Source of the DNA: Mesaphorura yosii
Lineage: Eukaryota; Arthropoda; Collembola; Poduromorpha; Tullbergiidae
Direction: 5' to 3'
NCBI GenBank assembly: GCA_009869945.1
Contig: WIXG01000225.1
Coordinates: forward strand, 1-64,000
DNA length: 64,000 nucleotides
In this document: positions 11,285 to 23,136 of the stretch, piece by piece
Position numbering within the stretch: the stretch's first letter is position 1
How the letters are laid out: each line of letters opens with the position of its first letter
Made by a program: the position numbers and the translations under genes
The notes under the pieces: model-generated
Seen by the model: the letters and a program-made list of their open reading frames with translations, nothing else
The model's database searches: none
What the model was told of the DNA's origin: nothing

Positions 11285-11888
11285 TGTCATCGATGGAGCT
11301 TGAATTAATGACGATGTGCGAACTAACGGAATAGTATAATTAAACAAGAACCCGACGCTTTTTATCAGAAAACGGGCGCATGAAATAAAACCGGGATACT
11401 GTGTCTGGAGTTTCGTTGCTGTTCTGCCTGCTAGCCTGAGTCTACTTCCAGCTCACTCACTAAATCAAAAAGTTTAGGAGCAGTGTAATCAATCCATCGA
11501 GTGTGAACTTGAGTTCGTTCAAAATTAGAAGGAAATCCACGAAGAAGAGCGAGGCAACTTGATTCTTGATGGGTCGCAATGATCTGAGAACAGTCTCAAC
11601 CTCCTTCGTCGTACGTTCTCCCACTGGGCAGCCCCTCAAAGTTGCCAGGACGCGGACACCCTGTCGGTTCGAGTCTGCCAGTAGAAACATGTACAAATAG
11701 AGAGTGAAGCCAAAACACCCTGAAATCAGAACGAGGAGGACGAGAACCAGCGGATATGACATCAATATTCTGTGTTGTCTGAGCAAAAGATAGCACGTAA
11801 TCGGTCCTGTGATTTCCAGCAGCGCCTTTACTATCGGGACGTACACTCTGCCGATGGTATTGTTGAACAACGAATTGAGGAGCAGGTA

Positions 11889-13529
11889 CACTAGGCGACA
11901 TAAGTCTAGGACCACTAGCAACTTTACATTTCAAATGAGAATTTAGATTGCCAAAATATCAAATGAAGTTGGTTATGTTACATCAATTTGAAGAGATTTT
12001 ATTGTAGAACGAGATCAAATAGTAAGATTTTCAAAAACATGAACCAGTAGCAAAAGATTCTCTCTCGTAACCGACATGAACTAAAATAAGTAGACAAAAG
12101 TGAAGGACCACCACCATTTTAACGAAGATAGTAAGAAGAAACAATGCGAAACAATAGCCCCGTGTCATTCAGTATCTCGTAGGACCACCTTTGGCTGCAA
12201 TGACGGCTTGGCATCTGCGTCCCATTGACCAAATTCTGAGTGACTTCTTGCCTCACCCCTTGAAAAACCTCCGAAATTCTCTTCTTCAGATCGTCCTTGT
12301 TCGTGATCTTGTGTTTTCGGATATCCCTTTCAACGTGGTCCCATAAGTGCTCTATCGGGTTGAGGTCCGGACTTTCTGGAGGCCAACCTAAAACAGTAAT
12401 CTTTTGTTTTTTGAAAAATTCCCACGTCGATTTCGCCGTGTATTTTGGATCGCGATCTTGCTAAAAGATAAACCGTCGACCAAGCCCCAATTTTGTAGCG
12501 GACGTCTTGACATTTCTGCTCAATATCTCCTGGTACATCCATTGATTCATCTTATCAGTAACAAACTCGTGAGTTCCAGCACCATTTGAACTGAAGCAGC
12601 CCCATATCATCACGTTGCCGCCTCCGTGCTTGACTGTTGGAATTAAGTTCTGCGTATTCAGACTATCTCCTTGTTTTCTCCAGCATCACACCCTCCCGTC
12701 AGAGCCGAACAAATTAAATTTGCTCTCATCAGACCAAAGTATTGAGTCCCAGAACGCTTGATCTTTGCTTAGGGAATGCAAGACGTTTCTTCCGACTGTG
12801 TTTACTGATGAACGGCTTCTTCTTTGCTATTGTGCTCTTGAACCCTCGCTTATTTAATATCCTGGAGATGGTTTTCGGTGTCATTTGCTTTCCCCTCTCT
12901 TTGTTCACTTGTTCTGTGAGTTTAGGCCCCGATATTTTAGGGTCAACTTTGACTTTGCGTAGAAGAATGCGTTCTTCACGATGCGTCAAAATCTTCGGAC
13001 GTGCAGACCTTGGTTTATTTACAATTGTACCAGTAGCATTGTACTTGTGGATGATGTTTCTCACCGTAGATCGAGAAATATTCAATATTTTGACAATATC
13101 ACGCTGGAAAGTTGGTCCATCCTTATTGCTTTGGTGGTGCAGAATAACCTGGTCTCGGATGTGAATTGGGACCTATCTCCTGCCTCGAGGCATCCTTCCT
13201 TCCGCTGAAACTGGCACATTTTATCTGGTTTTAGCACACTTTGTCATGACACTAAAGATTGACAGCATTGACGTACTCACCTTGCTAGAATGCAGCTTCA
13301 TACCACGGTGGTCCTTCACTTTTGTCCCACGAATTAAGGCACTAACTCATTAAATTAAATTTTTAAGACTAGAAATGAACTTTTTCCGGAAAAAATCACC
13401 ACATTCATATGAGGCAGCGTTCAAATAACGGATAGATTGAAAAACAAAGTGGGTTTGTGATTTTAAGCATAAAACGCACACATTCAAAAATTTGTAATGA
13501 CGTTGGTCCTTGACTTATGTCGCCTAGTG
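11889..13529. mobile_element. Defective Tc1-like transposon with IR/DR ends
   Basis: A 1641-bp element between TA duplications (11887-11888 and 13530-13531). The outer inverted repeats start CACTAGGCGACATAAGTC and match over about 26 bp with one mismatch. A second related repeat, GACAAAAGTGAAGGACCACC, lies about 200 bp inside each end (12093-12112 and, inverted, 13307-13326). This double-repeat arrangement is the IR/DR type known from some Tc1 elements. It holds a degenerate transposase on the minus strand and interrupts the coding exon of a chemoreceptor gene. Confidence 0.88.
12169..13193 (-). pseudogene. Tc1-type transposase, inactivated
   Basis: Reads from MPRGRR at 13193 through an HTH region (LNISRSTVRNIIHKYNATG, then NKPRSARPK) into the DDE region. 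Recognisable pieces include LWSDESKFNLFGSDGR, then NVMIWGCFSSNGAGT (with lesions), LGLVDGLSF, and SPDLNPIEHLWD-like remains. An in-frame TAG follows MPRGRR; a frameshift occurs after KKKPFISKHSRKKR near 12790, and further stops follow. It therefore cannot make an active enzyme, and the copy must have been moved by a transposase supplied elsewhere or have decayed after insertion. Confidence 0.8.
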
Positions 13530-14372
13530 TACGTACAATATTTTCCAGCCAAACTCCAAAAATCAGCCTCAGGAATTGACGCAGACGCGAGACGCTTCAG
13601 ATTCCAGTTCAACAGTGTGCAATATAAGTAAAGCATCCAGAAGTACAGCCAGGCCACAGTTTTCGCCCTAAACAGGATCACAGCCTCAATTGTCCACGAC
13701 ACGCCGTGTGTAAGCCATGTTTGATGCTCTGGTGGCAGAATCGAATCCAGGTGCAGTTTGTAGCCTCGTGTGAGAGCCAGGATCAGAATCATCGTGCTGA
13801 CAAATGCATTCGCAAGAATGTTCAGCCATTGCAGCAACTTCCGCTGAATCAGACCAACTTGGCTCCTCGGGAACCCTACATTTATGACAATGATAAGGAA
13901 CTAGGTGTATAATTGCCATAATTATTATTCGATAATTTTTACCTTTTTCATGATTGTAGAGGCCTGTACAATAGAGACGAGTGATCAGAGAAGCCATTTC
14001 CGTCTCACATCGCCCCAGAGCCATGAGAAGCGTGCAGCTGCTGATCGACAATTCCATGTACAGGAATGCGAAGTGAATGGTGGCCTCCACAGCCAGCAGC
14101 GTTGGGGCTGCCAGGTAGAGCTGCACGAACCTGACTAGCGTGAACGCAGAGTGGAGTACGGCGCAGCCCATGCCCAATCGAGCTGAGAACAATTTCAGCT
14201 TTGACTTTGTCAAGAACATCGTCTTATGCACGGGGTTCCATTCAAAAGGATGTCCGTAATATAAAGACGAGCCCTTCACCACGTCATGCGCGCACATTAG
14301 TTCCAAGTCCTTCATTTTTTTTAAAGCAAAATTGGGTTTCGATTTTGGAACTTTCACAAGAATGAGCAGCAT

Positions 14373-14912
14373 TCAAAACGAGGAGGTAACTTCGGTACTG
14401 AATGCTGGAAAAGGAAAAGCTGTACCTTAAGTTAGCTAGTCAACAAACGCGGGATATTGCAATAATTCAACACGTCGAGAATAGCCCAAGCTTAATTCCA
14501 AGGAAAAGTTTTGAGCGCATCGCAAGTGAACAAAGTGCCAAGTAATTTAAATGTTTTTACGTGCACAAATCGAATTAAGTTTACATGCCTAAGTATTGCT
14601 AGCATTGCACATTGCAATGTAATGGGTTAAACTTCAATAGTTCTATGGATCCTGTTGACGAGAATGAAACGTCAATAAAACTCAATTAAGCGGATGATTA
14701 CGTGGAACCTAATTATTGGAACAGAGTGGGAAATATGCATTGCTACCATTCGAACGAACAAACTAAAGGCTAAAAGTAACATAATGTGTATTGACGTAAT
14801 TTTAAATTAGATTTGAGATGACTTTGCGTACTTGGAAGGACTTCTTGCCTCGTGGCAATTAAGTTTTCAACAGGATTTCTACTTCTGTTGGAATTCCTGA
14901 AATCGAAGTTAT
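14373..14912. other. Intergenic, no gene seen
   Basis: 540 bp between the chemoreceptor start and the end of the first DEAD-box gene. AT-rich; nothing recognised. Confidence 0.35.
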
Positions 14913-16601
14913 TCATTCCAAGAAATCCTCAATATTGGCTGGCATCTCGTCGATCTGTGTCTGGTAGAATGATTCCAGCCAACGCAAGTCTGCCCCTTTT
15001 TCTTGCTTAGAATTTACAAAAGTGATTGCAACTCCTTTCCGACCGTAGCGTCCAGCACGCCCGACTCTTCAATGATTGAAAGAAATTTTACTTCACAATT
15101 GGCGAAAGTAAAATCCTGCTTAAACAGTAAACCGGTTTTTAATACTGACCTGTGAATATACTCCTCGATCCTTTTCATATCTACCAAATCGTAGTTGATC
15201 ACAACAAACACTTGCTCCACATCTATGCCACGACCCAGGAGGTCAGATGCAATCAATGTGTTTATCTCCTGTGTGCGGAATTGTTTAAGTGTGGAAACAC
15301 GCTTCGATTGCAGCTGTTCGCCTTCAATCGAGCCGACAGAATGGCCACGGTCAATCAATTTCTCGTACAGGGCACGAACTTTTTGACGTGTGTTGCAAAA
15401 TACGAGTGTCTGCTTTGAGTAGCGAGCCAGAGTCGGCAGCAGCTCGTGAAGAGTCTCTAGCTTTGTGTTGTCGTCTTTTCCTACGTTGACGTAGAATTGT
15501 GTGATTCCTTGAAGGGTCAGCTGAAATCTTGGAACCAGGATGATTTTTGGCTTGACTGTAATTTCTTTAGCGTAACGCAGGGCGCGATCAGACATCGTGG
15601 CAGACATTAAAATCACTTGAGCTTCCTCACTGATGTTGGAGACAATCTAAAAATTGAATGAATGCATGAAATTAACATCTGAACTGCGAGTTATCTAGAT
15701 TAAATGTGCCCTGGCCCTGAATACTTACAGTTAAAAGATCCTTTTTGTATGACTCGTCGAGTAGCATCTTATCAGCCTCGTCCATGACAAAAACTTTCAG
15801 GGCGAGAAGATCAATCATTTTTTCACGGACAATATTGGTCAGACGTCCAAGTGTTCCGACCATCACTTGGATTCCGTCGCGACGTAATGCTTCGTGCTCC
15901 TGCTTTGATTTTCCAGACCCTCCAATATAAGCAGCCGATTTTATGTTCATGAATTTTCCAAGTTCTTTGAACACATGGAGAACCTGCACAAGAACAACAT
16001 TTTGAGTTTTACTCAAGCACTTAGACATCATTGCCAAAATTTCTGAATGACTCACTTGTAGTGCCAATTCACGAGTCGGAACCAGAATCATTGCTTGACA
16101 CGCTCGATTCTTCGGCTGAATTCTTTGCAAAGTGATGATTGCCATTGCTGCTGTCTTTCCCATTCCAGACTGTGCTTGCAGTATCAAATCTCTGCCTGCT
16201 TTGCCTGGCATGATGGCCAGTTCTTGAATCGCGGCTGGTTTTTCCAGTCCATAGGCTTTGATGCCCTTCATGAGTTCCGGCTTTAGCCCCATCTCATCAA
16301 ATTGATTGCATGGACCCATGCTCTCGCCTTCGTCAACGGGCTTGGAAACCCCTTTGGACTTAGGACCGATGTGTATTGTGGCCAGTCCTGTTTGTACAGC
16401 AGCGAGCTAAATGTGTAATTAACATTCATTCTAGATTCTGCATTCTAACCACCATTTGTCAAGTACTTCGTCAAAACCATATTTACACCGCATCAAAAAT
16501 AGGTCATTATATAGGTAGATAGGTCAATATTAAGTTCATACCTCATCGCCAGTTGAAACTTGTTTCCTGTGATAAATACTCCGACGCTTCTTTGTGGGCA
16601 T
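14913..16601 (-). CDS. eIF4A-like DEAD-box RNA helicase (copy 1)
   Basis: Five exons: 16601-16542, 16406-16056, 15983-15729, 15646-15150 and 15066-14913, giving 438 residues. All motifs of an ATP-dependent RNA helicase are present in order: Q motif (FDEMGL...IQ), [38 protein letters not shown] and [13 protein letters not shown]. The overall pattern is closest to eIF4A and its relatives, which unwind RNA in translation initiation or at exon junctions. Motif Ib is TLGR rather than the usual TPGR, and the sequence is more divergent than a housekeeping eIF4A would be, so it is probably a specialised paralogue. The last exon corrects the C-terminus: HR joins [11 protein letters not shown] and the protein ends [13 protein letters not shown] second copy lies at 23.8-25.2 kb on the same strand. 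Confidence 0.88.
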
Positions 16602-17494
16602 TGTTTCCTGTTCTGTGTTGGGATGTAACTGTTGACTGTGGCTGCAAATAACAGGCAGAAACAGAAATGAGAAAAGAGCAATAATTCCTATGAGCTTGAA
16701 AAACTTAGAATCACGAGAAGAGGTGATAAGATAAAACAGAATGCGCCGATGAGTCACCTATCTCAATGCCCGTTCGTTCTGCTATCAACTCCTATCTTGA
16801 CAATGACAATATTGGCAACTCTAATTGGATAAGATAAAGAGGTTTTGTTCTAAATCTTTTGTTTGCGAACCCATAGTAAATCCAAGCACAAGCACTCAAG
16901 TTTCAAGCTCATTTCCTACTGCCTGGCAATGAACGAGAAGTTTTAGAACTCGATCAACGACGATTTAAAGCAAAATGAACAGCATTTTAAATCCTATTCA
17001 ATTGTACAGATCAGGTTTTAGTCATGTGCCAATTACTACTACACCTTGGATTCAGTTATGGAGAACGAGCCAAACCGTACACACATCATATCAACGTGAC
17101 TCCGGAGAAGTTGTACTTCCTAGAAATCTGACAAATGATTCTCATGACGGACCAGGACAAGATTTGCCAGAAGGTCATCTTTGCTTGATTCAGGTTCTGA
17201 TCCTGCTGGTGGGGAGTGGAGACATGCAAATTGCAGACGGGCACGATTGTCCTTGAGCTTTTTTACATCATTACATTACTGCCACTCGTATTCACACATG
17301 GCTTGGACTTGAGCTTGGCTAATTAATTACTGAAAAACAAATCACACAGAACCAATGCAGTTCCATAAATGCAAATGCTCACAGTAACATTGACCACTTA
17401 ACGATGTCAGTCATCATTTGCTTTCTGCTCTCAGCCAGCCGTTACAGTTGTCGCTTGTCTCGTTGACTTCACTTTGACATTGGCCTTGAGAATT
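16602..17494. other. Intergenic, divergent promoter region
   Basis: About 890 bp between the DEAD-box copy 1 start (minus) and the P450 start (plus). An ATG-started ORF at 16975-17256 has no recognisable features and I do not call it. Confidence 0.35.
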
Positions 17495-19159
17495 ATGGTT
17501 TTTCTGGTTGAATTCCTCTTTGGCGTGCTGCTCCTAATTTTGGGGCTATGCACCTGCTTGGTCGTGTACGCCCGTTGGAATTATGGCACGCTTGAGTCTC
17601 TGGGGATCCCCGTCGTCCGCCCACACTGGTTTCTGGGCAGTAATTACAATCATGGTAAAATAATTCATCACTTGGAGGACAAGGCACGCCTGAAGACTAT
17701 GGGACATGTCTACGGTGTAAGCTACAGTTCAATTTCACTATCAATGCATTGATTTAATGCACTGAAAACAGATTAAGCAATGAGTCTATTGTAGGTTTAC
17801 GACGGACGTGAGCCGCGTATCTTCATTTCCGACCCCGAACTAATCCGACTGATATACACTAGCCCAGAGCACTTTGATAAGCGAAGATTTGACACTGGGT
17901 TGCCGCTGATGAATGAAGCACTGGAACTGATTGAAACCAATGACAAATGGCGCGCAGTGCGGTCGCATCTGACGCCTATCCTAACCACGGGAAAGCTGAA
18001 ACAGATGAACAAGCAGATGATAGACCTTGCCGACGAGCATCTCGCGAGGCTTCAACAGATTCTTCATTCAAGCGCTGAGGAAAATCGTGCCAGGGTCGAT
18101 TTTAATCAATTTCTGCCACTCCTGGCGATTGAAATGATTGGAAAGATGTTGTGTGGGATTAAATTCGAAAGCGTTGGAGATCCAAACAATCAATTTATCC
18201 AGGCCATGAAGTTGGTTCTGTTTGGGGATGGATTTACTTTTGATTGGACGTACAATTGGACGAGTAAGTTCTTATTCGTCGCTATGCTCGACGATTACGT
18301 AATTATCATGATGATGATCATGATTATTTGCTACTTTATAGTGGTGTTTCCATTTCTGATGAAATTGCATCCACCTTTCCCGAAGGACTTCACCAAAGTA
18401 TTCGAAGACACTGTCCGAAGTGTGTTGGACGCACGCGAGGCCAGCGGACTGAAGCATCCCGACATGGTCGGCAAGTTGCTTGAGCTGCGGCAGAAGATTC
18501 AGACACTAGAATTTCAGAAATTGGGGATCACGGAGAGGACCGTGCATGCGCAAGCTTATGAATTCTTCCTGGCAAGCTACCTGGGAATCTGCACTGAAAT
18601 CAACTACTTGATGTACTTTTTGGCCCTGAATCCCAAGTTGCAGGATAAATTAGTTCAAGAAATTGACCATGTGCTGTCGAAGAACGAAGGTCAGTTTGAC
18701 CAGAGCATGATTGGCGAACTTCAGTACCTGACCGCATGCATGTCGGAGACGTTTCGAATTCAATCGGCCTTCTTTCGACATGAGCGAGTTTGTAAGAAGG
18801 ATTGGCATCACGAAGGTTTGAGGGTAAAGAAAGGAATGGTCGTCGTCTTTCCATTATTTGCAATTCATCACAATCCGGACGTTTATCCCAATCCAAGTCA
18901 GTTCGACCCGGAGCGCTTTCTTGACGGCGGCGGCGCGAGCACGAGCAGTTTCTCCTTTCTTTCATTTGGCCAAGGGCAACGTGCCTGCATTGGACAGCGC
19001 TACATTTACGACATGATCAAAATATTCCTGGTGAAATTCTTCAAGAAATTTCGGGTCGAACAGAATAAGGACACTGCCTGGAAAGTTTATCCTGGAAATC
19101 ACATGACTCTGCAGCATGATCCCATTTACTTGGATCTTGTCTCGCGCAACATCACGTAA
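17495..19159 (+). CDS. Cytochrome P450 (CYP3-clan type)
   Basis: Three exons: 17495-17716, 17795-18263 and 18342-19159, encoding 502 residues, the usual P450 length. The first ATG is at 17495 and begins a hydrophobic ER anchor (MVFLVEFLFGVLLLILGLCT). Landmarks are SETFR (ExxR), FDPERF (PERF) and the haem loop FLSFGQGQRACIG with the cysteine ligand. These enzymes hydroxylate lipids or xenobiotics at the ER using P450 reductase. The I-helix reads FFLASYLGICTE where most family members have AGxxT, so the proton-relay threonine seems to be lacking. A 78-bp intron at 18264-18341 is open in frame, and reading through it would insert hydrophobic residues wrongly. A polyadenylation signal lies at 19224-19229. 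Substrate unknown. Confidence 0.92.
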
Positions 19160-19377
19160 TTTACTGGACACCGTAAATTGACAAATTCTACAGTGCAGGC
19201 GTACTAAATTCTTAGTACAGTGTAATAAATTCTATTAAGTACATTAAGTCTTCTACTCGTTCGGATTTAATGAGCACTTTCTTTCGTTGAAACTTGCGAA
19301 GCTATGAATCCAAACGTTGGCGACTGAAAGGGAAAGCAGGACAGACGATCAGTCGTTTGTCTTGTTTGAATTCAAGT

Positions 19378-21648
19378 TCATGCATGCAATTTGCAATGCT
19401 TACTCCATTTTTGCCCCAAAATGATGGGACAGCCTCCATGCAAAGTTCGCTCGTCTTCTTCGCCATTCCGTCGAAGGTTGTACCAGAAGACTGCAGAGTT
19501 TCGGATAGGTTTCACTGAGAGTCCGACCTTTGGAAAGGCGGTGTGGCCACCAAGCGTCACGTCGTTCAACTGCGTGCGGAATATGGAATAGAATTCAGAA
19601 TTAAACGTTACCAGTTCTTCAAACTTGAAAGGCCTAAGAAGACTACTAAAATGCGTACGTAAATCATGAAGGTTGCCAGCCGATTTCCCTCCAATCTGTT
19701 GAAGTGAACCTCGGATAGCTGCAATTGCAAATTGAAATGTGAACAAGCACTCGTTTCTTGAGTTGACCGAATATCAGCGTAAAAAATAAATATTCTCTTT
19801 CACTCACGTAGTCGTGATGGTACTCGTAATGTCCACCGAATGCATACGTCGCAATCTGCACATCTTCTGCAGACATTGGATTTTCTTCACCCGGAAAGTA
19901 TTCTGAGTACTCGACCTTTAATCCGACCATCTGACCGATTCGCTCGTACAAATATTTCAGCTTGTTTGATTTGTCCTGCAGAAATGTGAATAGTCCAACT
20001 CTTGCTTTGCTCTTGACTGCAGCTTCCGTCTCGGGATCTCCCGCTTTGTACATGTTGTTCACCACTTCCGCTTCGGTCATTGTCTGGGCGCCAGACGATT
20101 GCAAGTATTCGATCATGTCCTCACTGACTACGTCGTAAATGTGAATCAAATACGGATCCCAACTGTAAACCTCTACTTTCAGTGGCGTGAGGAACAGCAC
20201 GGGATGCGGTCTCTTATCATAAAAGCAAAATAGCCTAGATTTTTCCAATTCAGTCTAGAAAGAAAAAATGAGAAGGGATTCGAGTTAGCCTGGAACCTGC
20301 TTATCTTCTACAACAGAAGGTAAGAAAAGCACCTTACCAAGTACGAGTGACCAGCGCATAACTCGTGATACTGATACTCAGAGTAGGCGCTGTCTTTTCC
20401 TTTGTGAAACTTCTTCACAAGAAATTGTTTCACAGTTTCCAGTTCATTTGGTGGGGTGGACCCCATCTTCCTGGTGAATCGGTGTGGATAGTTCCAAAAG
20501 TTTTCATCGGTTATGTTGTCCACTAATCGGTCATGCTTGTGAAAGTAAAAAATATATGAACGCGCAAGAATGCAAGCTTGAAGATGTCCAACATCTTAAA
20601 ATTCACATTCCTAATTTTTCTCACCTTTTCTGTCAGCCGTTCAATGTCGTATTCGATCTGTGGTATTTTTACACTTTCTGAATCCTCCACCTTTAATTTT
20701 TCAAGAAGGGTGGAATACCAAAAGAAGGCCTCCGAATACGCGTAATTCTTTTCGGCATGAAGTGCAATTTCGTAGCACTCATCGGGAGTCAAACCAGTTG
20801 TAGTTTGCGTGTGTTGCAGCCTACCAATCACTAACTGTCAAGTAAATGAAACTAAATTCTTCTCTTATGAGAGTATGCTGACTCGCAGCTGTACTGGGTT
20901 CTTACATCAGTCACGTTAAGATCGTACACGTAACGCATGTTGATGATATTTTCCATCGCGTCTTCGAAATCCGTCCGGTCAGGCAGGCGATCAGTTTCAT
21001 TTTCAGAGACCCGTATGTAGTCCTCAAACTCGTGCTCGATCCGCGTGCGAACATACAGCTCATTCAGCGCCGAGAATCTCCGCAACATGCCGAGCGCCAA
21101 GAAAGGGTGCGACGCTATCTCTTCAACGACTTCCGTCTCGGTCGATAGGTGTTGTGTTCCCTTCCCAGAACTGGACTCGTAGTCTTCGATCCAGCTAAAT
21201 AATCACAATCAGTTCCAAACGCTTGTCGGCATTTTCAAATAACAGAAACGTATTGCGTTCTCAATTCTCATAATTACCTGTTAATCTTATCCAGCTTTAC
21301 CTGCATCTCCGTCTTGTAATCTTGCATCATCCGATGCAACTCGAGCTCACGTTTGGCCAGGTGCTGAAGTCGGTCGACGGATCTCGACCATTTGACTAAC
21401 TGCATCTCGCACGTTGATTCGTTTGGATGGAGCCTAGGGATCAGCGTCGGTGTTGCTGTTAGGGGTAATGTATTGTTGAACGTCCATTTGCCTTTCACGT
21501 ACTCTGATGTGTTCAAAACCTGACCAAATTCGTGCAAGAGCACGTGAAAGAATTCGTTGACAGAATTATTATTGGTGGTGAGTATGATGCACAACTGGAT
21601 AATGTTCAAAATCGGCAATAACGCAACGAGGGTAGCCGTAGCGTTCAT
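19378..21648 (-). CDS. Prolyl 4-hydroxylase alpha subunit
   Basis: Seven exons: 21648-21278, 21194-20906, 20834-20625, 20535-20338, 20254-19808, 19718-19659 and 19569-19378, in frame for 588 residues. An N-terminal hydrophobic stretch (LVALLPILNIIQLCIIL) can serve as signal peptide. It is followed by the alpha-subunit N-terminal dimerisation and peptide-binding regions, then the 2-oxoglutarate/Fe(II) domain. Iron ligands are in HHDY (H-x-D) and the histidine of TLHGGCP, and the 2-oxoglutarate lysine is in ILGQKW. The expected function is hydroxylation of procollagen-type prolines in the ER lumen, using a PDI beta subunit. The protein stops soon after QKW (SKHCKLHA), slightly shorter than the usual tail. 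The upstream GTG in frame at 21675 is not needed; the first ATG is at 21648. Confidence 0.9.
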
Positions 21649-22345
21649 TTTCGAATTGTTAATGAGGATTTCCACAGATCACCCACGGATATTTTGAGCT
21701 GACAGTGCAGTGCAGTGGTGATTAGCCGATGCTGATTGAGTTGAGTTGTTCACTCCGAAAGCTGTACGTGTAGCAAACTAGTCAGGAACCCGAGCAAAGA
21801 ATGTAACATGGAATTGTACAAATCATTTAGCTGGTAGCATTTTGCTGCAAAAGTGTTCCGTTGTCGCGTGCTGAAAACATCAATGAGGTTCTTGGAAATA
21901 ACAGTCATAAAGTGAGAGTCAAATGAAGTCATCACGACTACGACTAGCGACTAAACTCATTTTGGAGAAGCCCCCTTTGAGCGTGCATGTCTATTTGTTA
22001 GTAGGGCATCACATCGCCAAGCAAAACCTGTCAAGGCAAGCATCAATGCGATAGATAGTTCGATATCTAAATGAGAGCCGGAGCTGAGGGAATAGTCTGG
22101 TAATGAGTTTTAAAATAAATTCGTGTCAGGTTCTCAAGTTTCAGGACATTGCATTAATGAATTTTAAACCTTCCACTCTCATCTTTTCAAATGTCCACAA
22201 AGTGCACGCGTTTATCTGTGTCCGTCATCTGTTCAGTCTGAATCAAAGGTTATTGTCAAAGGTCATTGTCAAATCAAAATATTTATTGCTCTGTTTTCAT
22301 AATTATTACACATAATATCTTGATAATCAAGAATTTTAGTTCCAG
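21649..22345. other. Intergenic, no gene seen
   Basis: Nearly 700 bp between the prolyl hydroxylase start and the 3' end of the crystallin-like gene, both on the minus strand. Nothing recognised. Confidence 0.35.
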
Positions 22346-23136
22346 TTATGGCACAAGCACACCATGTCGCGCCTCCAAACTCGGAATTTGTAGAGTCTTC
22401 ACTCCAGAATCGCAACCCTTGCGAGCACTTGCAAAGATGTTGTGGGGAATTCCAACCTGTAACGTATCACGAAGCAGCCCAGGCGCATACTCGTCGTTGT
22501 CTGGTGGGAAGACGCAGACCAGCGGCTGTGTGAACCCCGAGCCTTGGTACAGAGTCCATCCTTCGCTGGGGGCGCCCGTGACGATGAGAGAAGCAGTGTT
22601 GCCGTTCAGGGCCAAAGATGGGAGATCGAGTTCAGTGTACTCCTGGGCTCCGGAGAAGTTTGTCCTCGCGTAGAGTGTGAGCGTAGAGGCAGTATAGTCG
22701 AGTCGAGAGCCCACAGGACGAATCGAGCTGACGCGGCCACCCAACTCGAAGAATTCTCCACAGTATTGTTGACCAAACACGTATTCGACGCCAGAGTCTG
22801 AATTTGCGTTGTAATTGACCAGATCATATAGAAGCCATCTGCGTCAAAGCAAGTTGAAACGAAATGAGTAAATTGCAAATTAGATGTTAATGACTGTGCT
22901 GGGATAAGCTGAACTTACATTCCAATTACGCATGCGAAGTGAGCGTTGTTATCGAATTCCCAAGCTGCGAGGTCAGGGACGTCCTGATCGCCCACGCTGA
23001 TGAAGGGATAGGCACCACCTTCAGAGAGAAGCACAGCGCGTTGGGAAAAACTGCTCGCAGCGTGGGCAGCGAAAGGAGCCAAGACCACCATGAAGGCGAG
23101 CACGATGGCAAGGCATGGAACGGATGGCAGAGACAT
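22346..23136 (-). CDS. Secreted beta/gamma-crystallin-like protein
   Basis: Two exons, 23136-22919 and 22838-22346, joined in phase 2 (GTAAGT donor, ACGCAG acceptor), encode 236 residues. The ATG at 23136 starts a clear signal peptide (MSLPSVPCLAIVLAFMVVLA, cleavage near AAHAA). After a Cys-containing N-terminal part comes a segment with Greek-key features: GGRVSSIRPVG, then TLTLYARTNFSGAQEY, then NGNTASLIVTGAPSEGW followed by TLYQGSGF. The paired LYxxxxFxG motifs and the SSIRV-like strand are typical of the beta/gamma-crystallin fold, which often binds calcium or acts as a structural extracellular protein. Role unknown. Similarity to other families was not testable here. Confidence 0.7.

Larger units (their letters stand above)
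11460..14372 (-). pseudogene. Gustatory-type chemoreceptor gene split by a Tc1 element
   Basis: Exon 1 is 14372-13943 (donor GTAAAA, phase 1). Exon 2 starts at 13875 and is open to the TA at 13531-13530, where a transposon intervenes; the same exon resumes at 11886 and ends at 11460. Leaving out the element and one TA gives a continuous frame of 400 residues with a Tyr codon at the joint, the usual size of insect-type gustatory receptors. The protein has many hydrophobic segments (for example SYPLVLVLLVLISGCFGF) and a hydrophobic C-terminal part, as in seven-transmembrane Gr/Or proteins, but I see no diagnostic TYhhhhhQF motif, so the family call is by general character. As assembled, translation from either side runs into the element, so this allele should be non-functional. 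Both flanks are free of other lesions, which suggests a recent insertion. Confidence 0.7.

Noticed and set aside
12742-13164. Plus-strand ORF inside the Tc1 element
   Set aside because: It is antisense to the transposase; the minus strand carries the recognisable HTH and DDE pieces.
16975-17256. 93-residue ORF upstream of the P450
   Set aside because: ATG present but low-complexity-free sequence matches nothing, with no splice or poly(A) support.
22348-22801. Plus-strand ORFs across the crystallin-like gene
   Set aside because: They are antisense shadows of a spliced minus-strand gene with a signal peptide.
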